Notes: generated by a model not told the origin, from the sequence alone. Shown: positions 10,327-21,784, counted from the first letter of the stretch. The stretch is DNA of 64,000 bases from Aquarana catesbeiana (GCF_042186555.1 NC_133328.1:358545323-358609322); one strand, 5' to 3'. A program made the numbers and translations.

Positions 10327-12232
10327 GGTTGAATATATTTTTATTAACCATTTTCAAGTAAAGCAGTAGGGTGTACAGAATAAAGAAAAAAAAAAGGGAG
10401 TTGGGGGATAGTGGTAGACAAATACCACCACATAAACGTTACACATAGTTAGGTCATATAAATGCAGATAACATTACATGAGAGTTGCAGACAATAGCCT
10501 AAGCATTTAGTGTATCCAATCAGTTGGATATATAAGATTGTATATAAACCAGGGGTGGGGAGGGGTGGGGGGAAAAAGAAGGGGGGGAGTGGGGTAAAGG
10601 GGGGGTATAGATATACTGTTAGTGTGACTGTTACCTTTCATTCTCAGTATGGCTGAGATTGGATGCTTAGAGGGCCATTCACTGGGATGTGGTCATCTAT
10701 TCATCTGGACCACTTACTTCAGTGATGTTCCAGCTGGGGGCACAAAAGGCATCTCTCAGCTCATCCTCTAGTGATTCTGTTCAATAGTCTATCTGAGGTT
10801 GAATAATGAACCCAGACATTAAATAGTTTAAGGTCTTTATCCCAGTTGTCTCCCTCCCTAGCCTGCATCTCCTCCATGAGCATGATGTCATTGAGGATGG
10901 CAATCCACCTGTGGAGGGGGGGTTACTTCCAATATTGTGTGATCAGCTGCCAAGCTGCCGATAGAAAAAATCTAAGGAGGTTGGTTTTCTGAGATTTGAC
11001 TGATCCCGGGAGGATAGACAGTAGGGCCACCTTTGGGAAGAGGGCGAGAGAGTCATCATACATTTCATTCCAGATCTCAAATATGCCTTTCCAAAAGGGG
11101 TGAATTTGATTGCATTGCCACCAGATATGGAGGTATATTCCTTTTCCTCCGTGACAGCATCAGCAAGCATCTGAAGCATTGGGGAACAGCCCATGGACCA
11201 AGACCGGATTCTTGTACCATCTGGAGAGAAGTTTGTAGTTTTTCTCCTGCGTGAAGCTGGAGATTGAAGATTTGTGGGTGAATGTGAAAGAGGTCTGTCA
11301 CTCACCTGGGGTGATATCTTTACTCAGGTTTCTGGACCACTTTTGTGTGAATGTGGGAAGGGAGAAGGGTGTGGGAAAGAATTTCCCTATATATTAGAGA
11401 TAACATGTGTCTGGGAAACTGGGAGAGAATACACATCTCCTCAAAGGTCGTTGGGGTCCTGTATATTCAACCTGATAAGTGTAAGGCAGAGCAAAAGTTT
11501 GTCAGGGACATCATTGATAACCAGTTCGTTGAGGGGGGTTGGTTGCCCTCTTGTGGTATGAATCTGCCTGTTGTCACCTGGACTAAGGAGTGTGCTGTTT
11601 GCCAGTCTGCCCTCACCTAGCCACCTATTCGTCCAGAGGTTTCATAGTCGGAAAGTTTTGGGTTGTCAAATAGTGGTGTCAGGGGGCTGGGGTCAGTGGA
11701 TAGTGCATAAGTTATATGTCGACGGTACCACAGAACCAGCGCCTCCTCGGTCAGTGGGGAAAGCATAGGCATGGTGCAGTATTTGAGCTGGTATCCCCAG
11801 AGCAGAGCCCACAGGTTTACCTGCACCATATCTTGTTCTATCAGTGTTGATGGTTTGGTCAACGGGCATGGGAACCATTCCAGTAGTCTGGAGAATATGG
11901 CCAAGGCGTGATATATTTTGAAATCAGGGAGGCCAATGCTGCCGGTGTATTTGTGGGAGCATAATATTTTGTGTTTTAATCTGGAGGGGTGGTGTTGCCA
12001 TACAAATTGCCAGGGACTGTAGTTTTCGGTAGAAGGACATTGGGAGGGTAATTGGGAGGGCCTGGAACAGGTAGAGTAGTTTGGGGAGGACATCCATCTT
12101 AAGTACATTGATGCGTCCGAGCCATGGTAGCTTAAGGTGGTGCCACGAGTCAAGTGATCTTCGGATTTAAGTCAGTAGAGGGCTGAAGTTCAGCGGGTAA
12201 ATGTCGTGGAAGTTACGTGGGATCTAAGTCTC
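10327..12232 (-). mobile_element. Tx1/L1-like LINE, 5'-truncated, 18-bp duplication
   Basis: The 18-bp sequence TCAAAGAATATTGTTTTA occurs at 10309-10326 and again at 12233-12250, marking a target-primed insertion. The element lies on the minus strand: the C-terminal part of ORF2 reads leftwards from 12230 and the 3' end is at 10327. The 3' untranslated region (10327-10940) includes a C-rich run on the sense strand (G-rich on the plus strand at 10547-10608). Confidence 0.9.
10943..12230 (-). pseudogene. LINE ORF2 C-terminal fragment
   Basis: The minus-strand reading at 12153-11617 contains the thumb-to-C-terminal region of a Tx1/L1 ORF2 protein, with LKHKILCSHKYTGSIGLPDF, the conserved Gly-Gly/Ser-Ile-Gly-Leu-Pro-Asp-Phe block that follows the reverse transcriptase. 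Other frames at 11301-10943 give a degenerate C-terminal Cys/His knuckle region (a Cys, then Cys, then a YLHIWW-like stretch near 11130) and the last residues before the 3' UTR. Several frameshifts are needed. The reverse transcriptase active site and endonuclease were never present in this truncated copy. Confidence 0.82.
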
Positions 12233-12250
12233 TCAAAGAATATTGTTTTA

Positions 12251-13770
12251 GATGTTAGATGTTTGGATTTACTGTTTTATTGCGGTACATTGTTTTTAAT
12301 TTTGTTTTGGCTTTATAGATGCATTAACACAACCATGGATTTTTGTGTTCTACTTACAATTGGTAGCATTTTTTATTCATGAATTTTAGAGGTTAGAAGC
12401 CATAAATTGACTTCTCAAAATTAGATTCTGCCTGCCAAATAGAAACTTTCATGATATCTTAGAAATTTTGTTCATACAAACACTGTCACAGGGGGCGGGG
12501 AGATGGGCAGCACGGGATGGTAACTGCCCATCGCCATGCAATTACGTAAATAATATTGGAGGTCTGCAGTTGGGAGGGCTTTTCTCCCTCTCTCTGTGAA
12601 GGAACAGGATCAAAAAAATTGTCCAAGCACCCCATGTGGCACAAGCTCAAATGCATTTATGCCAGCATGATAGGAAATGCCTCGCCCAGCTCAGGGTGCA
12701 TTTTGGGCCTGCATGCAGTCTGCAGTGGCAGCGAAATGACATTGCGCAGTTTGCCTCACAAGGATGTGGTTGTGCAAAATTCTAAGCCCTATTAAGACGG
12801 CTATAGCAAAAAGTGTGCTGCAAATATCCATGCCACAAGCAACACCTATAATGATAGAGCGTAAATCGCTCGTTGATGAAGGATGGTCTTTTTCTATAGT
12901 GATAGAGCATAAATCGCTCATTGATGAAGGATGGCAGAGACCTCATCAGAAGACCAATTTACAGTAACAGGTTCTCTAAGCCTTATCCATATAAGATGGC
13001 TGATGTACGTTTATGCACTGCACTTTCAGGGTGAATGCTGCCCTCTAGCATCTGGCGCATCAAGTGTCTTTGCCTTTTTATAACTCAGTTGTCTTCAGAG
13101 ATCCTATGGATGAGAAAGTGGACTTGTTCACACCAGATGCAGTCCAGTGCTTTTTTATTCTGCATCAAGAACACAAGGACAGTGTTTAACTTTGATTCCA
13201 ATTACCTAGTTCACACCAGTGCAGCGCATTCTAGTGCAGTCAACAAAAGTAGAATATTACCTTGTTTCTGTACTCAGTCACTGCTATGAGAGCATTGTGG
13301 TTATGCTACTGGAGGGCAGGCGGAACTTCTACACAAGCCTTCACCATTTCCTATAATGGAATGTCATTGGCCATATGCTGAACAAAGCAATTAAGTGAAT
13401 GACAAGAGGAAAAGTCTGGACTGTGGCCACAGACTAGTAAGAGGAGCCGCCATCTTTCACTCAAGCCTATTGAACTACAGAAGGTGCAGGAAGCCAGATC
13501 TTATAGGACAGGCTGCAGATTTAACAGATCACAGTGGAGGTGCCTCAAAGTTACTTTTTACATGAAATAAAGTCCAGAACAAGTTGCTAAGATGGCTGGA
13601 AAGTCTTTTGAAGGTGCGTCCAACCAGTCTCTTCCAGTTTGGGCCAGGGGGCCTGAGTGAAGTTGATGATTGTTGCCTCCTTCTGGAAAGTTTGGATGAC
13701 AGTGGGTCCAGAAGACAGTTGAGTGGGAGTACAGTGGAGAATTCCAAAGTTAACCACTGAATCTATTTAA
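12251..13770. other. Interval with no assigned gene
   Basis: Holds a short tandem repeat (12845-12935) and mixed-sequence DNA. At 13593 an ATG starts a reading MAGKSFEGASNQSLPVWARG that, after one frame change, continues as VDDCCLLLESLDDSGS to a stop near 13760. It looks weakly protein-like and might be an N-terminal piece of the DIRS-like element continued at 24535, with hAT-1 and the LINE inserted between, but I cannot show this. Confidence 0.4.
12845..12935. repeat. Two tandem copies of a 49-bp unit with a small hairpin
   Basis: The unit GATAGAGCGTAAATCGCTCR then TTGATGAAGGATGG occurs twice in a row with few changes. Each copy holds the stem GAGCG/CGCTC (second copy GAGCA/CGCTC) around a five-base loop. 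Confidence 0.7.
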
Positions 13771-13825
13771 TTTATGAATAGGGATGAGACGAACACCCCT
13801 CGGTTCGGTTCGCGGCAGAACATAC

Positions 13826-14161
13826 TGTAGAGGGTCAGCCTGGGGCAGGGTTAAGAAGGGGTTAATCGAAGAGGGCAGGTATTTCCCCTTCAGACCTGTT
13901 ATTTGTCAGGTGTGCTGAAAGTGTCAGAGAGGAGCTGTTTGAGTAGGAGAGAGAGAGAGACACAGCAGCACGCTGTGTGAAAATGTCCATTGCTGGATGG
14001 TGTACCTGCTGGGTGAGCTTAACCACATAAAGACTGTAGCTCTGATTGGAGCCATGAACTATTAGCTGTACCTGTGTGCACAACCGTGTGACAAGACAAG
14101 TCTGTCTTATGTGTTACTGGACTGGCTCTGAGCCAGATGTCCACCCCTCTGATCCCCTACA
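13826..14161. mobile_element. 336-bp insertion near the hAT-1 left end, possibly a solo LTR
   Basis: Compared with the other hAT ends (49640 region), the sequence between GAACATAC and ACGCGAACAGG is extra. It begins TGTAGAGGG and ends CCCCTACA, so it has TG...CA ends and a short inverted repeat. I see no clean 4-6 bp duplication. Alternatives are a small DNA element. Confidence 0.4.
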
Positions 14162-14640
14162 ACGCGAACAGGCAAAAAATTTGTGCGAACGCTGTTAAAG
14201 TCTATGGGACTCGAAAGTGAAAAATCTAAAGTGCTAGTTTTAAAGGCTAATATGCAAGTTATTGTCATAAAAAGTGTTTGGGGACCCGAGTCCTGCCCTA
14301 GGGGACATGTATCAATTAAAAAAAAAGTTTTAAAAACGGCCATTTTTTCGGGAGCTTTGGTTTTAATAATGCTTAAAGTGAAACAATAAAAGTGAAATAT
14401 TCCTTTAAATATCGTGCCTGGGGGGTGACTATAGTATGCCTATAAAGTGGTGCATTTATCCCGTGTTTAGAACAATCCCTGCACAAAATGAGATTTCTAA
14501 AAGAATAAAAGTCATTTAAAACTGCTTGCGGCTGTAATGTAATGTTGCCCCCCACCCCAGCCCATTACCAGGCCCTCTGGGTCTGGTATGGATATTAAGG
14601 GGAACCCCGCATCCCAATTTAAAAAAAAAAAAGGCGTGGG
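14107..14640. other. hAT-1 3' subterminal region shared with foldbacks
   Basis: The block with GTCTATGGGACTCGAA, TATGCAAGTTATTGTCATAA, GGGGACCCGAGTCCTGCCC and TATAGTATGCCTATAAAG is the same as the outer arm of the foldback elements (49680-49960) and the right ends of hAT-2 (38700-39058) and hAT-3 (43650-43921). ORFs inside are repeat shadows. Confidence 0.8.
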
Positions 14641-15099
14641 GCCCCAGGCCCTATATACTCTGAACAGCAGCAGTATACAGGCGGTCCCCAGGTTACAAAC
14701 AAGATAGGGACTGTAGGTTTGTTCTTAAGTTGAGTGTTTGTAATTTGGAACAGGTACATTTTGTAAGTATAGCTCCAGCCAAAAAATCTATTTTTAAGCT
14801 TTTTGGATAACATAGGGAAGGGATATCATCACCCCTGTAACATTTGTTTAATTGGATTTAGAAAATTTTGGGTTATTAGGGAAACAAGGATTGGTGATAA
14901 AGCATCAGTGGAGACACCTTTTTCCCATATGAACTCTTACAGGAGAGAATTTCCCTTCCTAGGGGTAGATTTCCTCTCACTTCCTGTTGTCTCCCTCCGT
15001 TTTTAAATAGGAGTCGATTGTAAGTCGGATGTTTGAAAATAGGGGACCCCCTGTATATACTACTGCCTTATACACTCTGCGGAAAATTGTGCCTTAGTT

Positions 15100-15535
15100 A
15101 CCAGAACAGTGTAAGCCCTCACAGTTACTCTTGGTGGGAGCTGGAATGGGCCCTGCTGTGAAATATTATATCAAGAATTGTAATTATTGGCCCCTGTTAA
15201 AAAGGGGAATAAAAATTGGGCCTTAGACGGTGGTGGTGGTGGTGGCACAACACTGTAAAGCCTCACAGATACTTTTGTTGAGCACATGAACAGGCCCTGC
15301 TGTGAAATATTAGATCAAAAATTGTAATTACGCTCCCCTGTTAAACAGGGGCAGAAAAATTGGGCCTTAGGCGGTGGTGGTGGTGGTACAACACTGTAAA
15401 GCCTCACAGATACTTTTGTTGAGCGCAGGAACAGGCCCTGCTGTGAAATATTAGATCAAAATTTGTAATTATGCACCCCTGTTAAACAGGGGCATAAAAA
15501 TTGTGCCTTAAGCAATGGTGGTGGTGCCCTGAACC
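15100..15535. repeat. Tandem array downstream of hAT-1 transposase, about 3 copies
   Basis: A unit of about 140 bp, with AACACTGTAAAGCCTCACAG, GGCCCTGCTGTGAAATATTA, GATCAAAAATTGTAATTA and CCCCTGTTAAACAGGGGCA, repeats about three times. The CCCCTGTTAAACAGGGG stretch is itself a perfect inverted repeat. Related arrays follow the transposases of hAT-2 and hAT-3. Confidence 0.85.
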
Positions 15536-15654
15536 GAAAATATTCCTAGAAGCTATCATCATGAAGATTGAGGAGGAATAGGATAGTCACTCAGCATAAT
15601 AGGATAGTCACACAGCATATGCAGTCTTCAAGGTATCCTACATCCATAGAAAAA

Positions 15655-18214
15655 TCAATCGGTTACATCAGCATCAGGTGCTTGGTAGCTGGTGATCCAA
15701 GACTGATTAATTTTTATGAATGTGAGACGATCAACAGAGTCTGTGGACAGGCGCACTCTGTGATCGGTTACAAAGCCTCCAGCAACACTGAATGTGCGTT
15801 CAGAAAGAACACTGGAGGCAGGACAGGCCAGTAGCTCAATTGTATATTGAGCAAGCTCTGGCCAGTGGTCCATCCTTAAGACCCAGTAACCCAGTGGATG
15901 TTCTGGTGGAAAGGTCTCCAAGTCTGATCTTGCCCCTAGATATTCCTGCACCATGTCATTCAGACACTGTCGATGGTTGCTGGAGCCGATCAGACCTGGG
16001 CGTTGAGGACTGAAGAATTGTCTGAAGGCATCGGTCAGCCGGTCACCTTCTCCACCGCTCTTTCTGTGACTGAACGAAGCCTCAGCAACACGTCCAGCAC
16101 CAGGAAATTGTAACCATCCAGGTTCTGGAAATGCATTGCACAAACCTTTATGCAAGGCCTCCCGAAGATGTTTCATCCTCTGCTCCCTCTGCGAAGGTTG
16201 GATAAGTTCTGCAACCTTACCCTTGTAACGTGGATCAAGAAGGGTTTCCAGCCAGTAATGATCCCTCTCCTTGATACCACGAATCCTAGGGTCCTTTCGC
16301 AGGGTTTGCATGATCAGGGAGGCCATGCAGGGTAAATTTGCAGAGGCATTCGATCCTGAGTCCTCTGGGTCACTAAGGATCACATGATCCTCAATAACCT
16401 CCTCCCAGCCATGTACAACTCCATGGGTTTCTGGGGACTGCAAACAATTCCTTGAAGACTGCTGCTGATGTGTTATCCTCCACCTCCATGCTGACACAAT
16501 CCTCCTCCTCTTCTTCTTCCTGTGTGACCGGGGGGCCTGCAGGAATACTAGTATCTGGATAAAGGGGGCCTTGAGAGGTAAGGAAATCCTCCTCTTCCTC
16601 CCGCTGTTCTGCCTCAAGTGCCCTGTCCATTATTCCAGGAAGCGTGTGCTCCAACAGGAAGACAAGATGGACAGTATCACTGATGCATGCACTGTTACTG
16701 CTCACCATCCTCGTGGCCTCCTCAAATGGTGACAAGACAGTGCATGCATCCTTGATCAGTAGCCACTGGCGTGGTGAAAAAAGCCAGCTCCCCTGACCCT
16801 GTCCTGTGTGTGCAGATGCTGCAGCATTGCCAACGTTGAGTTCCACCTGGTGGGCATGTCACAAATGAGGCTGTTCTTGGGCAGGTTGCATTCTCTTTGA
16901 ATGTCAGCCACCCGAGCACTGGCATTATATGACCGGCGGAAATGACCACAGACTTTCCTGGCCTGCCTCAGCAGATCCTGAAAGCCAGGGTACCTGCTCA
17001 AGAACTGCTGCTCCACCAAATTCAGGATGTGAGCCAAACAGGGAACATGGTGTCCCTTTCGGAGGGCGGAGAGGAGGTTGGTTCCATTGTCGCATACAAC
17101 CATTCCTGGCTAAAGCTGGCATGGCGTCAACCACCTCTGAGCCTGCCCCTGCAGAGCTGACAGAATCTCTGCCCCAGTGTGGCTCCTGTCCCCTAAGCAG
17201 ACCAACTCAAGCACCGCATGGCATCTTTTTGCCTGAGTGCTTGCGTAGCCCCTTGAATGCCTACAGAGCACCGCTGGTTCAGAGGAGAAATCTGCAAAGG
17301 AAGAGGCCATAGAGTAAGAAGAAGAGGAGGGGGTGGAGGAGAGAGCTGTGGCAGAATAAACACTAGCATTTTGGAGGTGTGGTGGCGGAACAAGCTCCAA
17401 CAATACTGAACCCTGTCCTGCATCCTTCCCAGCTGCCAGCAGAGTTACCCAGTGCACTGTGAAAGAAAGGTAACGTCCCTGTCCATGCCTGCTGGACCAT
17501 GAGTCACCAGTGATATGTACCTTACTGCTGACCGCCCTGTCCAACGAGGCCAAGACATTTCCTTCCACATGCTGGTAGAGAGCCGGAATGGCCTTCCGTG
17601 AAAAGAAATGGCGTTTGGGAACCTGCCACTGAGGTACCGCACATTCCACAAATTCACAAAAGGGGGCAGAGTCTACCAGTTGAAAAGGCAGCAGTTGCAG
17701 TGCTAGCAATTTGGCCAAGCTAGCATTCAGATGCTGAGCATGTGGATGACTGGGACCAAATTTCTTTCAACGGTTTAGCAACTGGGATAGGAAAATTTGC
17801 CTGCTAAAATCCGATGTTGGTGTACCACTAGCAGATTGGCCGCAGGTACTGGGGACACCTATTTCTTTACCTTCATTCCTCTCAGTGCAGGTTTCTGAGA
17901 GGACTGGAGGTATAGTGGGGTTGGAGATTCCAGCTGATGAGGAGCAAGGAGAGGTCCGCCTTGTTCTTTGATGTGGGTCTTTTAAGTGCTGTTGCCAACG
18001 GACTTCATGGGAGGTTGTCATATGTCTGGTCAAGCATGTGGGGCCCAAGCGGCTGCTGTTTTGGCCATGCTTGATACGCTTCAGACATATGTTGCAAACA
18101 GCAATGGTGCCCTGCTGCACACATGTTAAAAAAGGGCCACACCAAAGAACTTTTCAAAATATGTGGGGAGTCAGCAGTGCCCTGCACCTGCTTAGCTCTG
18201 CAGTGTAATAACAA
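15655..18214 (-). pseudogene. hAT transposase with BED zinc finger, broken (hAT-1)
   Basis: The protein would bind the element ends and cut them out. Reading leftwards: remnants of the BED-finger start SSLVWPFF near 18150, then after a frameshift the finger itself at 18120-18030 (CNICLKRI, LTRHMTTSH: Cys-x2-Cys and His-x4-His). The core follows at 17718-17110 (LVDSAPFCEFVE, HITGDSWSSRHGQGRY with the first catalytic Asp region), a stop just before MVVCDNGTNLLSAL at 17103, then NLPKNSLICDMPTRWNST, an acidic linker near 16560, and the C-terminal dimerisation domain (LACPASSVLSERTFSVAGG, ending DADVTD at 15655). At least four frameshifts or stops make it inactive. The family is certain; the substrate ends are at 13779 and 19707. 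Confidence 0.92.
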
Positions 18215-18890
18215 CTATGGGTGCACTGTATATATTGTGTACTGTGTACACCACCAGAAAAGTAGTAGCAAGTGCACTAGGGGTGCACGGTACTGTGTAC
18301 ACCAACAGAAGTGTAATAACAACTATGGGTGCACTGTATTGTGTACACCACCAGACAAGTAGTAGCAACTGCACTATGGATGCACAGTACTGTGTACACC
18401 AACAGAAGTGTAATAACAACTATGGGTGCACTGTATGTATTGTGTACACCACCAGAAAAGTAGTAGCAAGTGCACTAGGGGTGAATGGTACGGTGTACAC
18501 CAACAGACGTGTAATAACAACTATGGGTGTACTTATTGTGTACACCACAAGAAAAGTAGTAGCAACTGCACCAGGGGTGCATGGTACAGTGTACACTAAC
18601 AGAAGTGTAATAACAACTATGGGTGTACTGTATTGTGTACACCACCAGAAAAGTAGTAGCAACTGCACTAGGGGTGCACAGTACTGTGTACAGTGCACCA
18701 ACAGAAGTGTTATAACAACTATGGGTGTACTGTATTGTGTACACCACCAGAAAAGTAGTAGCAACTGCACTAGGGGTGCACGGTACTGTGTACACCAACA
18801 GAAGTGTAATAACAACTATGGTTGTACTGTGTACACCACCAGAAAAGTAGTAGCAACTGCACTATGGGTGCACTGTGTACACTGCCTGAA
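18190..18890. repeat. Tandem array of about 105-bp units upstream of hAT-1 transposase
   Basis: About 6.5 copies of a unit containing GTAATAACAACTATGGGTG, GTGTACACCACCAGAAAAGT and AGTAGCAACTGCACTAGGGG. Because the unit is close to 105 bases, a multiple of three, it leaves a 239-codon plus-strand ORF of 35-residue repeats that is not a gene. The array lies in what would be the 5' leader or intron of the transposase transcript. Confidence 0.92.
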
Positions 18891-18954
18891 GTATATTAGA
18901 AAAAGTACACCAGGAACGGCCTGCAGTCAGATATAGCTAAATTGGATACAGTGG

Positions 18955-18988
<34 letters not shown>

Positions 18989-19119
18989 CAAGACTGTCTG
19001 TATATATATATATATTAAATACACTGCAGTTTACTGAATAACCTGCCTGCCTGAAGTATATTAGAAAAAGTACACCAGGAATGGCCTGCAGTCAGATATA
19101 GCTAAATTGTATGCAGTGG

Positions 19120-19198
<79 letters not shown>

Positions 19199-19220
19199 CT
19201 GTATATATATATATATTGCC
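18955..19220. repeat. (TA)n tracts in a duplicated block
   Basis: TA runs occur at about 18957-18981, 19005-19015 and 19118-19192. The flanking text (GTATATTAGAAAAAGTACAC, CTGCAGTCAGATATAGCTAA) is duplicated at about 18890-18950 and 19055-19112, so a segment was tandemly copied. The second TA tract is flanked by an inverted copy of TGTATGCAGTGGC. Confidence 0.9.
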
Positions 19221-19399
19221 ACTGCATACAGTTTAGCTATATCGGACTGTAGGCTGAGACTATATACGAGACTGTCTGTGTATACTGTATATATTAAATA
19301 CACTGCAGCTAAATGAATAACCTGCCTGCCTGCTCAATCTAAATGACACTCTCTCTCTGTCGACACCAACAACACACTACACAGGGCTGACGTGCAGGC

Positions 19400-19545
19400 A
19401 GCCTTATATAGCGTGGGGTGTGGACTTAGTCCTCCTGAGCCATGATTGGCAAAAGACACCCTGCCTTTGGCCAATTATGGCTCTCTTAGCTGAGGGCACT
19501 GGGATTGGCCAAAACATGCAGGTCATGGTGCATGCTTTGGCTAAT
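19400..19545 (-). promoter_or_regulatory. hAT-1 promoter: TATA box with CCAAT boxes
   Basis: On the minus strand GCTATATAAGGC (TATATAAG at 19410-19403) is preceded by GCCAATCATGG (about 19447), GGCCAAAGGC and ATTGGCC/GGCCAAT elements up to about 19510. Transcription would start near 19375 and run leftwards into the tandem array and transposase. Spacing is that of an ordinary RNA polymerase II promoter. Confidence 0.65.
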
Positions 19546-20603
19546 CATCATACAGCAATGCACTACGCTCCCGCAGTGCATTATGGGCTGTTACGTGCCG
19601 CTCGAATTTGGCGTGAACGGCCCATAATGTTCGGTTTTTGATGAACGGGCGAACAACCAATGTTCGAGTCAAACTCATGTTCGACCCAAACAGTAAGCTC
19701 ATCCCTATTTATGACCAACAGATCTCAGAAAAGAAAATGTTTGCAAGATTAGGTATAAGAATTTATACTGCTGACTAAGGGCAACGGAAATGACGAGTAG
19801 GGGGCAGAGCGCCAACATGTAGGCATGCTCTAGGCACGCTCCAGAAGCCTCGGTCCCGCCTGGATCCCCGCTCTGCCCATGGCCGACATGATGAGACGCC
19901 GAGCTCCCAGCACTGAATGACGGCACCTGCTCCGCTTGGTGGACTACAGTCCTCAGCACTGGATGAATGTGGGGGACTTGCCTGGGCCCCCTCCACCACT
20001 TTGTGGCCTTGGATGCCCTCCGACCTCCTAGCGGATGAAGCTTGGTGGTTAAGACAGCTGAGGAGACGCTTCGTGGAGCTCCCTTACCTGGCTGGTTTGT
20101 GGCGTGGATGTCGTGGCTGGAAGGGGGAGTCCACTGCAGGATCTCGCTGCTAAACGTGGAGGAGGTGAGAGTGATTGTTTCTATGGGAGATGAAACTGCC
20201 TTAGATCTCTGAAAAGAAGGGGTTGGAGACCACCCGGAAAGTGACAGAGAACTCTGCTTGCAAATAGTTAAAGGTATCTACTTAATGCTGGTAAAAAGAC
20301 TGTTATGGAATCTATGCCCCCTCCTCTGGTGAAGTAAAGGAATAGCAGGAGGTCTGGAGTATAATCTGGGACTATATTACTTACTTTATACCCTGCATAA
20401 TATGCCTAGCTTGAGGAACTAATTGACTTTCTGTTCCATTTCTGTGGTGTAACAAAGGAATTCAGAGGTTGGGGGACGGATACTGAACGGTGCGTGGTGA
20501 CCCAGAGGAAGTTTTACTTTATATTATATGACCTGTGATTTAAGGCCCAAGATGGGGCACAGAGGAAAAGAGGGGGGAGGACAAACCATCCGGGGAAAGA
20601 TGC

Positions 20604-21349
20604 ATGCAATCACCAACTCAGGAGGGAGTCCCGCAAATTAAAGAGATGTTAGCAGAGATGCTGATAAAAATGGAAGTATCATTGAAAGTGGACATTGCCG
20701 CAGTAAGGGCAGACATCGGGCAAGTCCTAGGAAGGGTGGAAGAGATTGAGGGAAGATTAGATGACCAGAACCAAAGATTTGAGGACATAACGGAACAAAT
20801 TAATTCCCTCCAAAGAGTAAATATAAGTCTCCTCTACAAATTGGAGGACCAAGAGAATCGGAGCCGATGCAAATATTTGCGAATCAAAGGTCTCCCAGAA
20901 AAACACAGCAATAAGGAACTGATAAAAGTAATGCAGCAGTTATTTAACCCTCTATTGGAGAGAGAAGTGACAAAGGCCCTGAAAGTAGATAGAGTCCATA
21001 GGATTACACAATATTCCACCCAAAAGACAGAGAGCCTGAGAGATGTGATAGTGAGTATGTGGAAGATAAAAACAAAATTCTGGAAAAAATGTGGAACTTA
21101 CCGGGAATGTCCTTCGAAGGAGTGGAACTACAGGTTTACTCAGATTTGTCTGCTGAGACTTTAACGAGAAGGAGACTTCTAAAACCCTTAACTGAGTTGA
21201 TGAGGGCATCGGAGATATCTTATCAATGGGGGTTCCCAGCCTGCCTGATTGGAAAAAAAGATGGCCGAACTGCAGTCCTGAGATTCCCTGAAGATCTGGG
21301 GGACTACTGTAGTAAACTGGACATTCCACCTCCTCCCATACCAGGATGA
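20604..21349 (+). pseudogene. LINE ORF1 (L1 ORF1p-like RNA-binding protein), frameshifted
   Basis: ORF1p coats LINE RNA as a trimer. The ATG at 20604 opens a heptad-rich N-terminal region (VEEIEGRLDDQNQRFEDI, EQINSLQRVNISLLYKLED), a coiled coil, followed by the RRM-like start ENRSRCKYLRIKGLPE, the typical L1 ORF1 motif. A frameshift near 21050 shifts the C-terminal domain to the reading at 21059-21349 (VELQVYSDLSAETLTRRRLL, RFPEDLGDYC). Joined length, about 245 residues, suits the family. No start other than 20604 fits better; an overlapping ATG at 20600 is out of frame. Confidence 0.83.
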
Positions 21350-21499
21350 GAAGAGGAGGAAGGAGTATTATTCCCTCAAAGGAATCTGAGATGGAATAAA
21401 GGGGGTGGAGGGGGTGCGAGAGGGGGAAGAGGCCCTAAATAGCTGTAGTACTTAGTGTTAAAGGGAAAGAGTCAGGATAAAGGGAAGATGAAAAGTTAA

Positions 21500-21575
21500 T
21501 TAAGAATAGGAGCGGTGGGGGGAGAGGGGAGGCGGGGGGTTGGGGGGACAGGGGGGCCTGGAGGGGTTTGAGGTG
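21500..21575 (+). other. G-rich tract between LINE ORFs
   Basis: At least five runs of four or more G (GGGGGG, GGGGAGG, GGGGGG, GGGGGG, GGGGGG) within about 70 bases could form G-quadruplexes in the LINE RNA. A second such tract is at 24360-24420 in the 3' untranslated region. Confidence 0.55.
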
Positions 21576-21784
21576 GGAGCCCACTGGGAGATATGGTGTT
21601 GAGGCGACATCAGGATGATATTAGCCAGGCCCATAAATTGAACAAAAAATAAATCTGTCCAGGCTTTTCAGGTGTTTTGTTCCAGAAAGAAAGGGGGGAT
21701 TTGGGGGTGAAGGTTTTGGGGGCCTTTTTTTTTCTCTCTCTCCTTGTTGGGTGCCCCCTCCACCCGACCAGATGCTCTTGAATT

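Larger units (their letters stand above)
13779..19707 (-). mobile_element. hAT-1: full-length hAT transposon with decayed transposase
   Basis: The element starts TAGGGATGAG at 13779 and ends CTCATCCCTA at 19707, short hAT-type inverted ends. It is flanked by TTTATGAA at 13771-13778 and TTTATGAC at 19708-19715, an 8-bp duplication with one mismatch. Both ends are rich in GTTCG motifs but differ in detail from each other. Transcription is leftwards: promoter near 19410, tandem array 18190-18890, transposase 18214-15655, then a second tandem array and a 3' end shared with the foldback elements. A 336-bp insertion sits at 13826-14161. Confidence 0.9.

Noticed and set aside
13826..14161. Firm call of a solo LTR
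   Set aside because: TG...CA ends are present but no 4-6 bp duplication was found, so it is listed only at low confidence.
15100..15535. Regularly spaced repeats resembling a CRISPR array
   Set aside because: Units are about 140 bp tandem copies without unique spacers, inside a eukaryotic transposon; the same holds for the arrays at 18190, 31758, 35800 and 42840.
16929..17312. Plus-strand 127-codon ORF
   Set aside because: Antisense shadow of the hAT-1 transposase.
18217..18936. 239-codon ORF of repeated VYTTRKVVA-type units
   Set aside because: It is the translation of the 105-bp tandem array in hAT-1; the array unit is a multiple of three, and the other strand is equally open.
19061..19316. 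ORFs of alternating Ile-Tyr
   Set aside because: Translation of the (TA)n tracts.
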